From: Rhodanobacter sp. B04
GTDB lineage: Bacteria > Pseudomonadota > Gammaproteobacteria > Xanthomonadales > Rhodanobacteraceae
NCBI RefSeq assembly: GCF_002001125.1
Contig: NZ_MUNV01000011.1
Span: 248,001-312,000 of the forward strand
DNA: 64,000 nucleotides
Direction: 5' to 3'
The notes under the pieces were generated by a model. The model was not told the origin of the DNA. It saw nothing but the letters and a program-made list of their open reading frames with translations, and did not search any database. Each line of letters begins with the position of its first letter. Position 1 is the first letter of the stretch. Shown here piece by piece: positions 1 through 9,886 of the stretch. Both the position numbers and the translations under genes were made by a program.

Positions 1-915
1 GTCGAACGCGACCTTGGTGTTCACCGGGTTCTTCGGCGTCTTGTACATGATCATCCAGGTGGTGGCGGTGATCGGCCATGCCTGGGCGCCCGGTGCATTG
101 GTCATGATCAGGTTGAAGTCCTTGGCGCTGGCCCAGTCCGCGGTGGCGGCGGCGGCGGCGAAGGCATCGGCGCTCGGCTTGATGAAGTTGCCGGCGGCGT
201 TCTTCATGTCGACCCAGGCGATCTTGTTCTTCACGGCGTAGGCGTATTCCACGTAGCCGATCGCACCCGGGATCTGGTTCACGTACTGCGACACGCCCTC
301 ATTGCCCTTGCCACCCACGCCGGCCGGCCATTCCACGGCGGTGCCGAATTTCACCTTGCTCGCCCATTCCGGGCTGACCTTGGACAGGTAGTTGGTGAAG
401 TTGAACGAGGTGCCCGAACCGTCCGAACGATGCACGACGGTGATCTTGCCGGCAGGCAGCTTCAGCCCGGCATTCAGCGCGGCGATCTTGGGATCGTTCC
501 AGTTGTTGATCTTGCCCAGGAAGATGTCGGCGAGGGTGGCGCCATCGAGCTTGATCTGGTCGGCCTGCACGCCGGCGATGTGGACCACCGGCACGATGCC
601 GCCGACCACGATCGGGAACTGGCCGAGGCCGAACTGCTGCAGATCCTCGGCCTTCATCGGGGCATCGGACGCACCGAAGTCGATCGTGCCTTCCTTGATC
701 TGCGCAATGCCAGCGCCGGAACCGACCGACTGGTAGTTGAGATGGTTGCCGGTCTTTTCGGCATACGCGGCCGACCACTTGGACATGACCGGATAGACGA
801 AGCTGGAACCGGCGCCGGTGATGTCGGTGGCCTGCGCGGCCATGCCGAAGCTCGATGCCGCGGCAAGCGCTGCGACGGCGGCGAATCGAATCGGGAATTT
901 GCGGGAGGTCAACAC
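1..915 (-). CDS. pstS: Phosphate ABC transporter substrate-binding protein PstS (3' end cut by window edge)
   Basis: Periplasmic phosphate-binding protein that feeds the PstCAB importer. Translation from the GTG at 915 gives a basic N-terminus, a hydrophobic stretch and a probable signal-peptidase site after AQA (about residue 29). Phosphate-binding segments follow: TGAGSSFVYP, SVGSGAG and RSDGSGTSFNF. AAGGAG lies 5 bases before the GTG (8 before an alternative TTG at 912). 305 codons are visible and the C-terminus lies beyond the left edge, where pstC/A/B would be expected from the usual operon order. Family assignment is secure; the exact start is less so. Confidence 0.93.
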   Translation of the reverse strand, partial: MLTSRKFPIRFAAVAALAAASSFGMAAQATDITGAGSSFVYPVMSKWSAAYAEKTGNHLNYQSVGSGAGIAQIKEGTIDFGASDAPMKAEDLQQFGLGQFPIVVGGIVPVVHIAGVQADQIKLDGATLADIFLGKINNWNDPKIAALNAGLKLPAGKITVVHRSDGSGTSFNFTNYLSKVSPEWASKVKFGTAVEWPAGVGGKGNEGVSQYVNQIPGAIGYVEYAYAVKNKIAWVDMKNAAGNFIKPSADAFAAAAATADWASAKDFNLIMTNAPGAQAWPITATTWMIMYKTPKNPVNTKVAFD

Positions 916-976
916 GGTAGCTCCTTGGAGGGACGAGAGGATGCGACCCCGCCATTTCAGGCTTTTCGTATTGCCA

Positions 977-1009
977 TTGGATGAAATGAATGTTTCAGAC
1001 AGATGACAA
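977..1009 (-). promoter_or_regulatory. Possible Pho box upstream of pstS
   Basis: Read on the minus strand, three 11-base direct repeats follow each other: TTGTCATctgt, CTGAAACattc and ATTTCATccaa. The 7+4 periodicity is that of PhoB sites (CTGTCAT-N4 units). The first unit matches well and the others are weaker. Position, 60-95 bases before the pstS start, suits a PhoB-activated promoter. No -10 element was resolved. Confidence 0.4.
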
Positions 1010-1082
1010 CGATGGGTCGGCTGTCACGTCGATCGCATGAAATCGCTCCGCGACCGCTGGCAAATCCCGTCCTGTGGCGGTT

Positions 1083-1742
1083 TCAGGCCGCATCCAATCC
1101 ACGCTGCGCCTGTTCGAGCGATTCAAGCCGGCGCCAGCGGTTGACCACGCTGCAGAACAATTCGGCGGTTCGCTCGGCGTCATATACCGCCGAATGTGCC
1201 TCGCGGCTGTCGAACGGCAGGCCTGCCGCCAGTACCGCCTTGCTCAATACCGTCTGGCCAAACGCGAGGCCGCCGAAGCTGACGGTGTCGAAGCAGCTGA
1301 ACGGGTGGAACGGATTGCGCTTGTGGCCGGTGCGGCGCACCGCCTGGTTGAGGAAGCCCAGGTCGAATGCGGCGTTGTGTCCCACCAGGATGGCCCGCTG
1401 GCAACCTGCCTCGCGCACCGCCTCGCGCACCACATGAAAGACATGGTCCAGTGCCGACCGTTCGGCCAGTGCGCCGCGCAGCGGATTGTAGGGATCGATG
1501 CCGGTGATCTCCAGCGAGCGCGGGTCCAGGTTCGCGCCCGGAAACGGCTCCACGTGCGTCGACACCGCGGGTTGCAGGCGCAGCCAGCCGTCGGCATCCA
1601 TCGACAGCGGAACGGCTGCAATTTCCAGCAGGGCGTCATGTTCGGCATCGAAACCGCCCGTTTCGACATCGACCACCACGGGAAGAAAGCCGCGGAAGCG
1701 CTCGGCCATGCGCATGGTTACAGAGGAAGAGAGATCAGGCAT
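1083..1742 (-). CDS. rnt: Ribonuclease T (DEDD 3'-5' exonuclease)
   Basis: A 219-residue DEDD-superfamily exonuclease. RNase T trims tRNA and other stable RNA 3' ends. Visible catalytic motifs are [10 protein letters not shown] (D25, E27), [11 protein letters not shown] and, near the C-terminus, [14 protein letters not shown], which supplies the general-base His and last Asp of the DEDDh type. Length matches RNase T (about 200-220 aa) rather than the longer DNA polymerase III epsilon subunit. In-frame Met codons at residues 10 and 12 are alternative starts. No strong ribosome-binding site decides between them. It stands alone between pstS and a divergent porin. Confidence 0.88.
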   Translation of the reverse strand: MPDLSSSVTMRMAERFRGFLPVVVDVETGGFDAEHDALLEIAAVPLSMDADGWLRLQPAVSTHVEPFPGANLDPRSLEITGIDPYNPLRGALAERSALDHVFHVVREAVREAGCQRAILVGHNAAFDLGFLNQAVRRTGHKRNPFHPFSCFDTVSFGGLAFGQTVLSKAVLAAGLPFDSREAHSAVYDAERTAELFCSVVNRWRRLESLEQAQRGLDAA

Positions 1743-2102
1743 CGAACAAGCATAGCAGCAGCGTCCCGGCGCCCATCCTCAGCCTGCACAAAGACGCGGC
1801 GGGGCCAGGGACACGGCAATACGCATCGACCACTTGACTACATATTGTCTGTACGAGGCTGCATGTATTCAAAGCCAGGGGCGCTGTCATTGCGCGGTAC
1901 GCGCTTGGTGGCGCAAGAGTTTTCGTCGGCGACACGCACTGTTGCACCGTAATCTGATTGTCATTTGCGATTTACGCGAGTGTCACATTCATCACACAAA
2001 CTTAATACAAGCGCGGTGCAGCTGATCCGTCTCTGGCTCCTGATGGCCATGGGTGAAGTGCCGCAGCACGACATTCTCGTCCCCGATGCGGAGCTTCCAA
2101 TC
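1743..2102 (+). promoter_or_regulatory. Intergenic region between rnt and porin with CRP/Clp-like box
   Basis: This 360-base divergent region has no credible gene. At 1981-1996 it carries TGTCA-CATTCA-TCACA, one mismatch from the CRP/Clp consensus TGTGA-N6-TCACA. TTGTCAT at 1958-1964 resembles half a Pho box. A -10-like TAATAC follows at about 2003, but its spacing to the CRP-like box does not fit a standard activated promoter. The regulator is therefore undecided. Confidence 0.35.
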
Positions 2103-3449
2103 ATGCGCAACAAAATCGTCGCCGTAGCCATCGCTGCCGTGCTCGGCACACTCAGTGTCAGCGCGCACGCTGATGACAGCACCATCAATACCTTCAGTGA
2201 CCTTTTCACCCAGGGTCATGTGGATGGCGAGCTTCGCCTGTACGACTTCAACCGCAGCTATGACTACGATGTTCCGGCGAAGCCGAGTGCCCATGCGTTT
2301 GGCGGTTCGATCCTGCTCAACGCTCAGACCGCTTCGCTGGATGGCTTCAGCGCCGGCGCGTCGCTGATCAGCGCGAATTCGCTGGGCTCGCTCGCGGACA
2401 ATCCGAAGCGGGTCGATACCACCTTGATGGGCGCCAGCGATTCGCTGTCGGCGCTGAGCCAGGCTTACCTGCAGTACAAGAACGACTGGGTCACGGCACG
2501 TGCCGGTTACCAGTACCTCAATACGCCCTGGATGGGCAACAGCGATGGTCGCCTGCTGCCCAATTCGTATGAAGCCTTGAGCGCCGTGTTCACGCCGGTG
2601 AAGGGCTGGAACATCATCGGTATCCGCGAACTCAGCTACAAGAGCCGCACCTCCAGCGATTACTTCAACGACAACAACTACTACGCCAGCGCCTACCAGG
2701 GCGACACGCTTTACGGCGGCAACCAGGGCCTGCCGTTGACGGCGAAGCAGACCAGCGGTACCTGGGCCTTGGGCACCACCTACGTCGATGGCGGCCTGAA
2801 GGCGCAGGGCTGGTACTACGACTTCCTCGACTTTGCCCGCATGGGCTACGTCGACGGCAGCTATGTGTTCAAGACCGGCACCGGCTTCGACCCGGTCATC
2901 GGTTTCCAGGGCTTGACCGAAAGCGGCGGCGGTTCCGACAACGTGCTGGTGGCCAACAAGCTGAAGATCAACGGCGTCGCCGGCACCAAGGTGGACAGCA
3001 GCGCCTGGGGCGCCAACCTCGGTGTGGTGATCCCGAACGGCCGCTTCGACCTGTTCTACAACAAGCTCGACCAGCAGTCCGGCGGGGCCATCGGCGACGG
3101 TTCGATCATCTCGCCGTTCACCGCCAGCTACGCCACCGACCCGCTGTACACCACCTCGATGATTCGTGGCCTGGTGGAAGCTGGCCCGGGTCACGCCTGG
3201 AAGGCCAAGATGACCTACGGCTTCTTCGACAACAGCCTGCAGCTGGTCGGTGCTTACGCCAAGTACACCACGGATCTGAACGGCGACTTCCACGATACCT
3301 ACTTCGACATCATCTACAACTTCAGCGGCTTCCTCAAAGGCTTCCAGATCCGCGATCGCTGGGAAAAATCCTCGGGCGGCATCAACAACCTGAATCCGGG
3401 CAACAAGCCGTTCACCTACAACCGCGTGATGCTGACCTACAAGTTCTGA
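2103..3449 (+). CDS. OprD-family outer membrane porin
   Basis: A 448-residue beta-barrel porin. The N-terminus MRNKIVAVAIAAVLGTLSVS is a Sec signal peptide with probable cleavage after AHA. The mature part opens with an acidic stretch and GHVDGELRLYDFNRSYDY, the conserved start of OprD-type barrels. Alternating aromatic strands follow, and the protein ends in YKF, the terminal-Phe signal for outer-membrane insertion. OprD porins pass small organic solutes or amino acids; the substrate here cannot be read. An upstream in-frame extension to 1965 is possible but would bury the signal peptide, so ATG 2103 is preferred. A terminator follows at 3570. Confidence 0.85.
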   Translation: MRNKIVAVAIAAVLGTLSVSAHADDSTINTFSDLFTQGHVDGELRLYDFNRSYDYDVPAKPSAHAFGGSILLNAQTASLDGFSAGASLISANSLGSLADNPKRVDTTLMGASDSLSALSQAYLQYKNDWVTARAGYQYLNTPWMGNSDGRLLPNSYEALSAVFTPVKGWNIIGIRELSYKSRTSSDYFNDNNYYASAYQGDTLYGGNQGLPLTAKQTSGTWALGTTYVDGGLKAQGWYYDFLDFARMGYVDGSYVFKTGTGFDPVIGFQGLTESGGGSDNVLVANKLKINGVAGTKVDSSAWGANLGVVIPNGRFDLFYNKLDQQSGGAIGDGSIISPFTASYATDPLYTTSMIRGLVEAGPGHAWKAKMTYGFFDNSLQLVGAYAKYTTDLNGDFHDTYFDIIYNFSGFLKGFQIRDRWEKSSGGINNLNPGNKPFTYNRVMLTYKF

Positions 3450-3569
3450 TCGACGATGACACAGCTGTCATGCCGCTGATCGGAAATTGTCACAGCGGCA
3501 TGGCAAGCTGGAACCATCGAGACTGAACTTATCAAGAGTTATCGCAAGGGAGTTCGACCCAAGGACGGA

Positions 3570-3600
3570 AAACGGCGGGCACAGCCCGCCGTTTGCTTTT
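3570..3600 (+). terminator. Intrinsic terminator after the porin gene
   Basis: Ten-base perfect stem AAACGGCGGG / CCCGCCGTTT with a 5-base loop (CACAG), followed by GCTTTT. It lies between convergent genes and may serve both strands. Confidence 0.8.
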
Positions 3601-3673
3601 CTGGAATTGGCGCATGCCGTTTTGCAGGCATGACGAGATCGGGCGGATGGAGTGCGTCGGATCCGCCCGGCGT

Positions 3674-5173
3674 TCAACGCGCCGCGGCCACCGGATCACC
3701 CTCCGGCGGCTTTCCCGTGGTTGTGTTGCTCCAGCCGCCACCCAGTGCACGGATCAGGTTCACGCTGGCTTGCAGGCGACGCGTACGCACCTGCTCGGCA
3801 TTGCGCTTGGCCTGCAGGTAGCTGGTTTGCGCGGTGACCACGTCGAGATAGTTCACCACGCCTTCGCTGTAGCGGTTGGTGGCGATCTGCGCCGCTTCCT
3901 TGGCGGCCGCCGCGGCATCGTCCTCGTCGTGCGCTTCGCGGCTGAGGTTGGTCAGCAGCGAGAGGTTGTCTTCCACCTGCTGGAAGGCATTGAGCACGGT
4001 GACGCGGTACTGCCCGGCGGCTTCATCGAACGCGGCCCTGGCCTCGCGCTCCTTCGCATGCCGCAGGCCACCATCGAAAATGCTCAGCGCACCGATAGGA
4101 CCCAGTGCCCACATCCGGTTGCCGGCGGTCAGCAGGCTGCCATTGCCGGTGTTCTGCCAGCCGAACAGGGCCGACAGGCTGAAGCTGGGATAGAACGCGG
4201 CGCGGGCGACGCCGATATCGGCATTGGCCGCAAACGTGCGTCGTTCGGCGGCAGCGATATCCGGGCGCCGCTCGAGCAAGGTGGATGGAATGCCCGCTGG
4301 AATCGTCGGCAGTCCGATCTGGATATCGGAGGCCGGCAGCGAGAAGCTCGATGCCGGTACGCCGATCAGGGTGGCGATGGCATGTTCGGTGAGCGCACGC
4401 TGCGCCGTCACCTCGGCGGCCTGCGCCATGGCGTCCGACAACTGGTTCCTGGCGCGCGATACCGAGAGTCCCGAGGCGATGCCGCCGGCCATGCGGTTTT
4501 CGGTCATGGTCAATCCCTTGCGGTAGGCATCCAGCGAGTTGTCGAGGATGTGCGCCTGGATGTCATAGCCGCGCAGCAGGATGTACAGATCGGCGAGTTG
4601 CGACTGCAGGCTGAGCCTGGCCGACGCCAGGTCGGCATCGGCGGCCTGCGCCTGCGCCTTGCCTGCGGCGACCTCGTTGCGCACGCGGCCCCAGAAATCG
4701 AACTCGTAGTCCGCGGAAAACTGGGCGGTGTTGGCGTCGTACTCGTCAGGTTGCCCATTGCCGCGCAAGGGTCGGTTGTTCGACTGGCGATTATTGGTCG
4801 GACTGGCCCCCACGCCCAGATGCGGAAACAGTTGCGAGCCGACTTCACCCTCGTAGGCATGTGCCATGTCATAGCGCGCCAGCGCCACCGACAACGACGG
4901 ATTGCTGGCGTCGAGACGCCGTTCCAGGCCATCCAGCGTGGTGTCGTTGAAGACCTGCCACCAGTCGCCGCGCGTCTGCGTATCGGCCGGGGCAGCGACG
5001 GTCCACAGCCCGCCGGCTTCCTTGTAGCCCGTTGGAATGTCGAGCGCAGGCCGTTGATAGGTCGGGGCCAGCGAGCAGCCAGCCAGCGCGGTCACCACGC
5101 AGCCGGCAAGGAAATGGCGGCGAAGCGTTGACCAGCCGAACGAGGGGGTGAGGTTTCCGGTGCGGACAGGCAT
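3674..5173 (-). CDS. RND efflux outer membrane factor (OprM/NodT-type lipoprotein)
   Basis: A 499-residue outer-membrane channel, the third component of a tripartite RND pump. A lipobox (LAGC, Cys33) precedes the family hallmark SLAPTYQRP. Two repeated helical domains follow, with LLERRPDIAAAERR typical of the second OEP repeat. The ATG at 5173 is chosen because it sits 4 bases after the adaptor stop and places the lipobox normally; an upstream in-frame start at 5200 would overlap the adaptor. It is last in the permease-adaptor-channel operon. Substrate unknown. Confidence 0.93.
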   Translation of the reverse strand: MPVRTGNLTPSFGWSTLRRHFLAGCVVTALAGCSLAPTYQRPALDIPTGYKEAGGLWTVAAPADTQTRGDWWQVFNDTTLDGLERRLDASNPSLSVALARYDMAHAYEGEVGSQLFPHLGVGASPTNNRQSNNRPLRGNGQPDEYDANTAQFSADYEFDFWGRVRNEVAAGKAQAQAADADLASARLSLQSQLADLYILLRGYDIQAHILDNSLDAYRKGLTMTENRMAGGIASGLSVSRARNQLSDAMAQAAEVTAQRALTEHAIATLIGVPASSFSLPASDIQIGLPTIPAGIPSTLLERRPDIAAAERRTFAANADIGVARAAFYPSFSLSALFGWQNTGNGSLLTAGNRMWALGPIGALSIFDGGLRHAKEREARAAFDEAAGQYRVTVLNAFQQVEDNLSLLTNLSREAHDEDDAAAAAKEAAQIATNRYSEGVVNYLDVVTAQTSYLQAKRNAEQVRTRRLQASVNLIRALGGGWSNTTTGKPPEGDPVAAAR

Positions 5174-5177
5174 CAGG

Positions 5178-6371
5178 TCAACCCCGCTTGGGTTGCGCAT
5201 GTGGAGCGTCGGTCAGCGCGGTCGTCGTGGCGAGGCGCACCTGGTCGCCCTGCGCCAGCGAATCCGGCGGATGGTCGATGATGCGGTCGCCCGGTTGCAG
5301 GCCGTGATCGATTTCCAGCGTGTCACCCAGGTCCATGCCGATATGCACGTCGCGCAGTTGCACGCGGTTGCCTGCGCCCAACACGGCGATTTGCGGGCCG
5401 GCGGCACGGAAGATCAGCACCGTCGCCGGCACGGTGATCAGGTGCGTATTCACGGATACCGGCAGATTCACTTCCGCATAGTCACCGGGCAGCAGCGCGC
5501 CGTTCGGGTTGGGCGCCTCGAATTGCGCCAGCAGCGAACCCGAGGCCTGATTGACCGAAGCCGACGAGCCGATCAACGTGGCCTTGTAGGTCACACCGGG
5601 ATGTTCGAGCACGCTCAGGTCGACCGTCATGCCCGGCTTGATCGAGGACGCGTAGCTTTGCGGGATGCGCACGTACAGGCGCATCTTGCTGGTGTCGGCC
5701 ACGGTGAACAGCGCCGGACTGCTTTCGCTGGTCGCCGAGATCAGGTCGCCGATGTCGGTACTGCGGCTGGTGACGGTGCCGCTGAAGGGCGCGGTGATGT
5801 GCTTGAACGATTCCAGCGCCGCCAGCCGGTCCAGGTCCGCCTGGGCGGACAGCACGTTGGCCGCCGCCACCGCGGCCTCGCCGCTCTTTTCATCGGCCTC
5901 CTGCTTGGAGACGGAGTTGGAGGTCAGCAGGTGCTGCCAGCGCTGGCTGGTGACCTGGGCCAGGTGCTCGTCCGCTTTGGCGCGCACCAGCACGGCCTTG
6001 GCCTGGTCGTATTGCTGGTCCAGCTCGGGCGTGTCGATGACGCCGAGGGTGTCGCCGGCATTCACCGTGCTGCCGATGTCCTTGCTCCAGCTTTTCAGGT
6101 AGCCGCTGACGCGCGCGTGGATCGGGGCGCTGATCCATGCCTCGATGTGGCCGGGCAGGGTCATGTGATGCGCATCCGCCGAAGTCAGCGGCACGACCAG
6201 TTGCACGGTGGGCAGTTCCTGCGCATCCGTCCAGGTCACCAGCTGGCGATAGTCGTGTGCGCGCACGGCCAGCCCGACCGCCGTGGCCACGACCGCTGCC
6301 GCCAGCGTGATCGCGATGGCGAGCCGCAGGCGCGGCGGTTGCTGTGCCGGCTCGTTGGCTTTATGCGACAT
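5178..6371 (-). CDS. RND efflux periplasmic adaptor (membrane fusion protein)
   Basis: A 397-residue HlyD/AcrA-type adaptor that bridges the inner-membrane permease and the outer-membrane channel. One N-terminal transmembrane or signal segment (about residues 16-37) is followed by the lipoyl/barrel segment ISAPIHARVSGYLKSWSKDIG. A coiled-coil hairpin, the return segment ITAPFSGTVTSRSTDIGDLI and beta-barrel/proximal domains come next. The start overlaps the permease end by 11 bases and the stop is 4 bases from the channel gene, so the three are co-translated. No Cys lipobox is seen, so anchoring is by the N-terminal helix. Confidence 0.93.
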   Translation of the reverse strand: MSHKANEPAQQPPRLRLAIAITLAAAVVATAVGLAVRAHDYRQLVTWTDAQELPTVQLVVPLTSADAHHMTLPGHIEAWISAPIHARVSGYLKSWSKDIGSTVNAGDTLGVIDTPELDQQYDQAKAVLVRAKADEHLAQVTSQRWQHLLTSNSVSKQEADEKSGEAAVAAANVLSAQADLDRLAALESFKHITAPFSGTVTSRSTDIGDLISATSESSPALFTVADTSKMRLYVRIPQSYASSIKPGMTVDLSVLEHPGVTYKATLIGSSASVNQASGSLLAQFEAPNPNGALLPGDYAEVNLPVSVNTHLITVPATVLIFRAAGPQIAVLGAGNRVQLRDVHIGMDLGDTLEIDHGLQPGDRIIDHPPDSLAQGDQVRLATTTALTDAPHAQPKRG

Positions 6372-9300
6372 GGGTATTTTCTCCGAGCAGGGGCGTCATG
6401 GATGCGACGCGTTGTTCCTTGCCGTGGACGATGCTGAAGATCACCGGCACGAACAGCAGGGTGGCGAAGGTGGCGAACAGCAGGCCGCCGATCACGGCCA
6501 CGCCGAGCGGCGAGTTCTGTTCATGACTGAGCGCCATCGGCAGCATGCCGATGATCATCGCCAGCGCGGTCATGCAGACCGGGCGGAAGCGGGTGAAGCC
6601 GGCTTCCAATGCAGCCTTGATCGAATCGCCATGTTCGGCCAGCCGCTCGCGACAGAAGCTCACCACCAGGATCGAGTTGGCGGTGGCCACGCCCATGCAC
6701 ATGATCGCGCCGGTCAGCGCCGGCACCGACAGCGTGGTATGGGTGACGAACAGCATCCACACGATGCCGGCCAGCGCGGCAGGCAGCGCGGTGATGATCA
6801 CGAACGGATCCAGCCACGACTGGAAGTTGACCACGATCAGCAGGTAGATCATCACCACCGCGCCGAGCAGGCCGAACAGCAGGCCGCCGAAGGCCTCGTT
6901 CATGGTGCCGACCTGGCCGCGCAAGGTGATCATCGTGCCCTTGGGTCGGGTCGAGGCGAACTCGGCCAGCACCTTGTTCACGTCATGGGCGACTGCACCG
7001 AGATCGCGGTCCTGCACCGAAGCGTAGATGTCGAACGAGGGCAGGATGTTGTAGTGCGAGACCACCGCCGCGCTGGGTTCGCGGGTGAAGCTGGCGATGC
7101 CGCCCAGCATCTGGCTGCCCTTGTTGCTGGACGAGGTCACCGGCAGCCGCGCCAGGTCGGCCATCGAGTCCATCTTGTATTGCGGGGTGGCCGCGACGAT
7201 GGCATAAGAGACGCCATTCTTCGGGTTCAGCCAGAACGCGGGTGCCACCTGGCCGCTGCCGGCCAGCGAGGCGACCATGCTGTTGGTGACATCGCGTTCG
7301 GTGATGCCCAGGGCGTCGGCGCGGGTGCGATTCACCTGCACGTCGAACTGCGGATAGCTGGTGCTCTGCTGCAGGCGCACGTCGGCAATGCCTGGAACGG
7401 CACGCAGGCGCTTCATGATCTGGGTTGCATACGCTTCGTTCTCGGCGCTGTTGCGGCCGGTGATCGACACGTCCAGCGGCGCGGGCGCACCGAAATTCAG
7501 GATCTGGCTGGTCATGTCGGCCGGCAGGAAGGCGAACTCGGTGCCGGGGAATGCCTTGGGCAACTGCTCGCGCAACGCCTTCACGTAATCCGCGGTCGGC
7601 CCGTGGCCTTCCTTCAATTCGATCTGGATGTCGCCGTCCTGCGGCCCGATGGTACCGGTATTGCTGTAGACCAGGTTGACGCTGCTCAGCGGCAGGCCGA
7701 TGTTGTCGATCACCGAGTCGAGCTGGTTGGCCGGAATGATCCGGCGGATGGCTGCCTCGATATGATCGAACTCCGCGGCGGTTTCCTCCACCCGGGTGCC
7801 CATCGGCGCGCGCACGTGCAGGGCGATCGAGCCGGTATCGACGGCGGGGAAAAAGTCGCGTCCGAGAAACGGCACCAGCGCGAACGAGATCAGCACGAAG
7901 CCGAGGAAGCCCAGGATGAAGTTGCGGCGATGGGTCAGCGCCACGCCGAGCATCGCGTAGTAGGCGTCGCGAATCCGGGTGAAGCGGTGCTCGAATTTCA
8001 GCTGGAACACAATCGCCTTGCGCACGAGCAGGTTGCGATGGGCATGATGCTGGTCGCCCTCGTGATGGTTGATGTAGCCGTCTTCCGGATGGTCGCCGAG
8101 GCCTTTCTCGGTGACGTGCGGCTTCAGCAGATACATCGCCAGGGTCGGCACCAGCGTGCGCGACAGCACGAACGACGAGGCCATCGCGAAGATCACCGCC
8201 AGCGCCATCGGCCGGAACAGGAAGCCGGCGATGCCGTCGAGCATGAACATCGGCACGAACACGATGCAGATGCACAGCAGCGAGACGAACGCGGGCGTGA
8301 CGATCTGCCTGGCGCCGTCCATGATCGCCGTGCGCACGTCCTTGCCCTGTTCGAGGTGCCAGTTGATGTTCTCGATGGTCACCGTCGCATCGTCGACCAG
8401 GATGCCCACGGCCAGCGCCAGTCCGCCCAGCGTCATCACGTTGAGGGTCTGGCCGGTGACTGACAACAGGGCGATCGATGACAGGATCGCCAGCGGAATC
8501 GACACCGCGATGATGACGGTGGAGCGCCAGCTGCCGAGGAAGATCAGGATCATCACCGAGGTCAGCAGCGCCGCGATGATGCCTTCGCGCGCGACCGAGG
8601 CGATTGCCGATCTCACGAACACCGACTGGTCGTTGAGCATCGAGATCTTCAGCGACGGCGGCATCGTCTCTTCGATCAGCGGCATCAGCTTCTTGACGCC
8701 GGCGACCACGGCCAGCGTGGATGCGTCGCCGGTCTTCAGGATCGGCATCAGCACCGCGCGCTTGCCGTCCACGCGTACCACGTTGTTCTGCGGCGGCGAG
8801 CCGTCGCGCACGTGGGCGACCTGGCCGATGGTGATGGTGGCGCCGTTGACCGTCTTGATCGGCAGGTTGTTCAGCGCGGCGAACGCCTCCGGGCTGTTGT
8901 TGAGCTTGACGTTGTATTCGTAGGTGCCGATCTTGGCGGTGCCGACCGGGATGATCTGGTTCTGCGACGCCAGCGCATTGGCGACGTCCTGCGCCGACAG
9001 CCCCTTGGCGTCGAGCGCCTGCGGATCGAGATCGAGCGTGATCTGGCGCTGCTTGCCGCCATAGGGCGTGGGGATCGCCACGCCGTCCACCGAGGTCAGC
9101 GTGGTGCGCACGTCGTTCTGCGCGATGTCGCGGATCTTCGATTCGGACAGCGCCTTGCTCGACAGGGCCATCTGCAGCACCGGTACGGTCGAGGCGTTGT
9201 AGTTGAGGATCAATGGCGGCGTGATGCCGGGCGGCATCTGCTTCACCACCGTCTGCGAGATCGAGGTGACCTGCGCGGTGGCGGTGCGGATGTCGGTGCC

Positions 9301-9597
9301 GGGCTGGAAGAAGATCTTCACCACGCCGGCGCCGGGCAGCGACTGCGACTCGATGTGCTCGATGTTGTTGACCGAGGTGGTCAGCGTGCGCTCGTAGTAG
9401 TAGATGATGCGGCCAGACATCTGGTCCGGCGGCATGCCCTTGTAGGTCCACACCACGCTGATCACCGGGATGCCGATGTTCGGGAAGATGTCCGTCGGCG
9501 TGCGCAGGGCCGCGAGCGGTCCCGCGATCAGGATGGCCAGCGCCAGCACGATGAACGTATAAGGCCGTGACAGCGCCAGGCGAATGAGACCAAGCAT
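6361..9597 (-). CDS. RND-family efflux permease (HAE1-like)
   Basis: A 1078-residue proton-driven inner-membrane pump. It starts MLGLIRLALSRPYTFIV, the usual first transmembrane helix, and shows the AcrB-like porter pattern: two copies of a helix, a large periplasmic loop and five to six helices. Typical segments are TPTDIFPNIGIPVISVVW, LGGLALAVGILVDDATVTIEN in TM4 (proton-relay Asp pair) and GVATANSILVVSF in the second half. AGGAAG precedes ATG 9597. It is first in an operon with the adaptor and channel and lies next to a two-component system on the same strand. Drug or solvent export is likely by family; the substrate is not readable. Confidence 0.93.
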   Translation of the reverse strand: MLGLIRLALSRPYTFIVLALAILIAGPLAALRTPTDIFPNIGIPVISVVWTYKGMPPDQMSGRIIYYYERTLTTSVNNIEHIESQSLPGAGVVKIFFQPGTDIRTATAQVTSISQTVVKQMPPGITPPLILNYNASTVPVLQMALSSKALSESKIRDIAQNDVRTTLTSVDGVAIPTPYGGKQRQITLDLDPQALDAKGLSAQDVANALASQNQIIPVGTAKIGTYEYNVKLNNSPEAFAALNNLPIKTVNGATITIGQVAHVRDGSPPQNNVVRVDGKRAVLMPILKTGDASTLAVVAGVKKLMPLIEETMPPSLKISMLNDQSVFVRSAIASVAREGIIAALLTSVMILIFLGSWRSTVIIAVSIPLAILSSIALLSVTGQTLNVMTLGGLALAVGILVDDATVTIENINWHLEQGKDVRTAIMDGARQIVTPAFVSLLCICIVFVPMFMLDGIAGFLFRPMALAVIFAMASSFVLSRTLVPTLAMYLLKPHVTEKGLGDHPEDGYINHHEGDQHHAHRNLLVRKAIVFQLKFEHRFTRIRDAYYAMLGVALTHRRNFILGFLGFVLISFALVPFLGRDFFPAVDTGSIALHVRAPMGTRVEETAAEFDHIEAAIRRIIPANQLDSVIDNIGLPLSSVNLVYSNTGTIGPQDGDIQIELKEGHGPTADYVKALREQLPKAFPGTEFAFLPADMTSQILNFGAPAPLDVSITGRNSAENEAYATQIMKRLRAVPGIADVRLQQSTSYPQFDVQVNRTRADALGITERDVTNSMVASLAGSGQVAPAFWLNPKNGVSYAIVAATPQYKMDSMADLARLPVTSSSNKGSQMLGGIASFTREPSAAVVSHYNILPSFDIYASVQDRDLGAVAHDVNKVLAEFASTRPKGTMITLRGQVGTMNEAFGGLLFGLLGAVVMIYLLIVVNFQSWLDPFVIITALPAALAGIVWMLFVTHTTLSVPALTGAIMCMGVATANSILVVSFCRERLAEHGDSIKAALEAGFTRFRPVCMTALAMIIGMLPMALSHEQNSPLGVAVIGGLLFATFATLLFVPVIFSIVHGKEQRVASMTPLLGENTHVA

Positions 9598-9778
9598 GGT
9601 GAACTTCCTGCAGCTTCGGCGTGACGGGCACAGCCGCACAGCGATGCGCTGGCCGCACTCCGCCGATCGTTGTGGTGATTCAGGGAATGACGGGCGCGGT
9701 CAGGATCGACTGCGCGGATTCATTGGCCGTTGATGTTTCATGGTGATGACCGTGGGGCATGCGGCAAGAGATGAGTGC

Positions 9779-9791
9779 CATCTGACAGATG
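9779..9791. promoter_or_regulatory. Perfect short inverted repeat upstream of the RND operon
   Basis: CATCTG-A-CAGATG, a 6-1-6 perfect palindrome, lies about 180 bases before the permease start. The rest of the 289-base gap to the histidine kinase holds no recognisable gene. A dimeric regulator could bind it, but OmpR-family regulators such as the neighbouring one usually use direct repeats. Confidence 0.25.
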
Positions 9792-9886
9792 CATCATCGC
9801 AAGCGAGTCTTGTGGGAACCTTTTGCGCGTTCCACCGCCATGGCGGCAGTCATCCGGCATTCGGTTTCGGCGCAGGAAACCGGCGC

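Noticed and set aside
6283-8463. 726-codon plus-strand open frame opposite the RND permease
   Set aside because: Same explanation: no domain, no ribosome-binding site, and composition (HRQ-rich) typical of a shadow frame.
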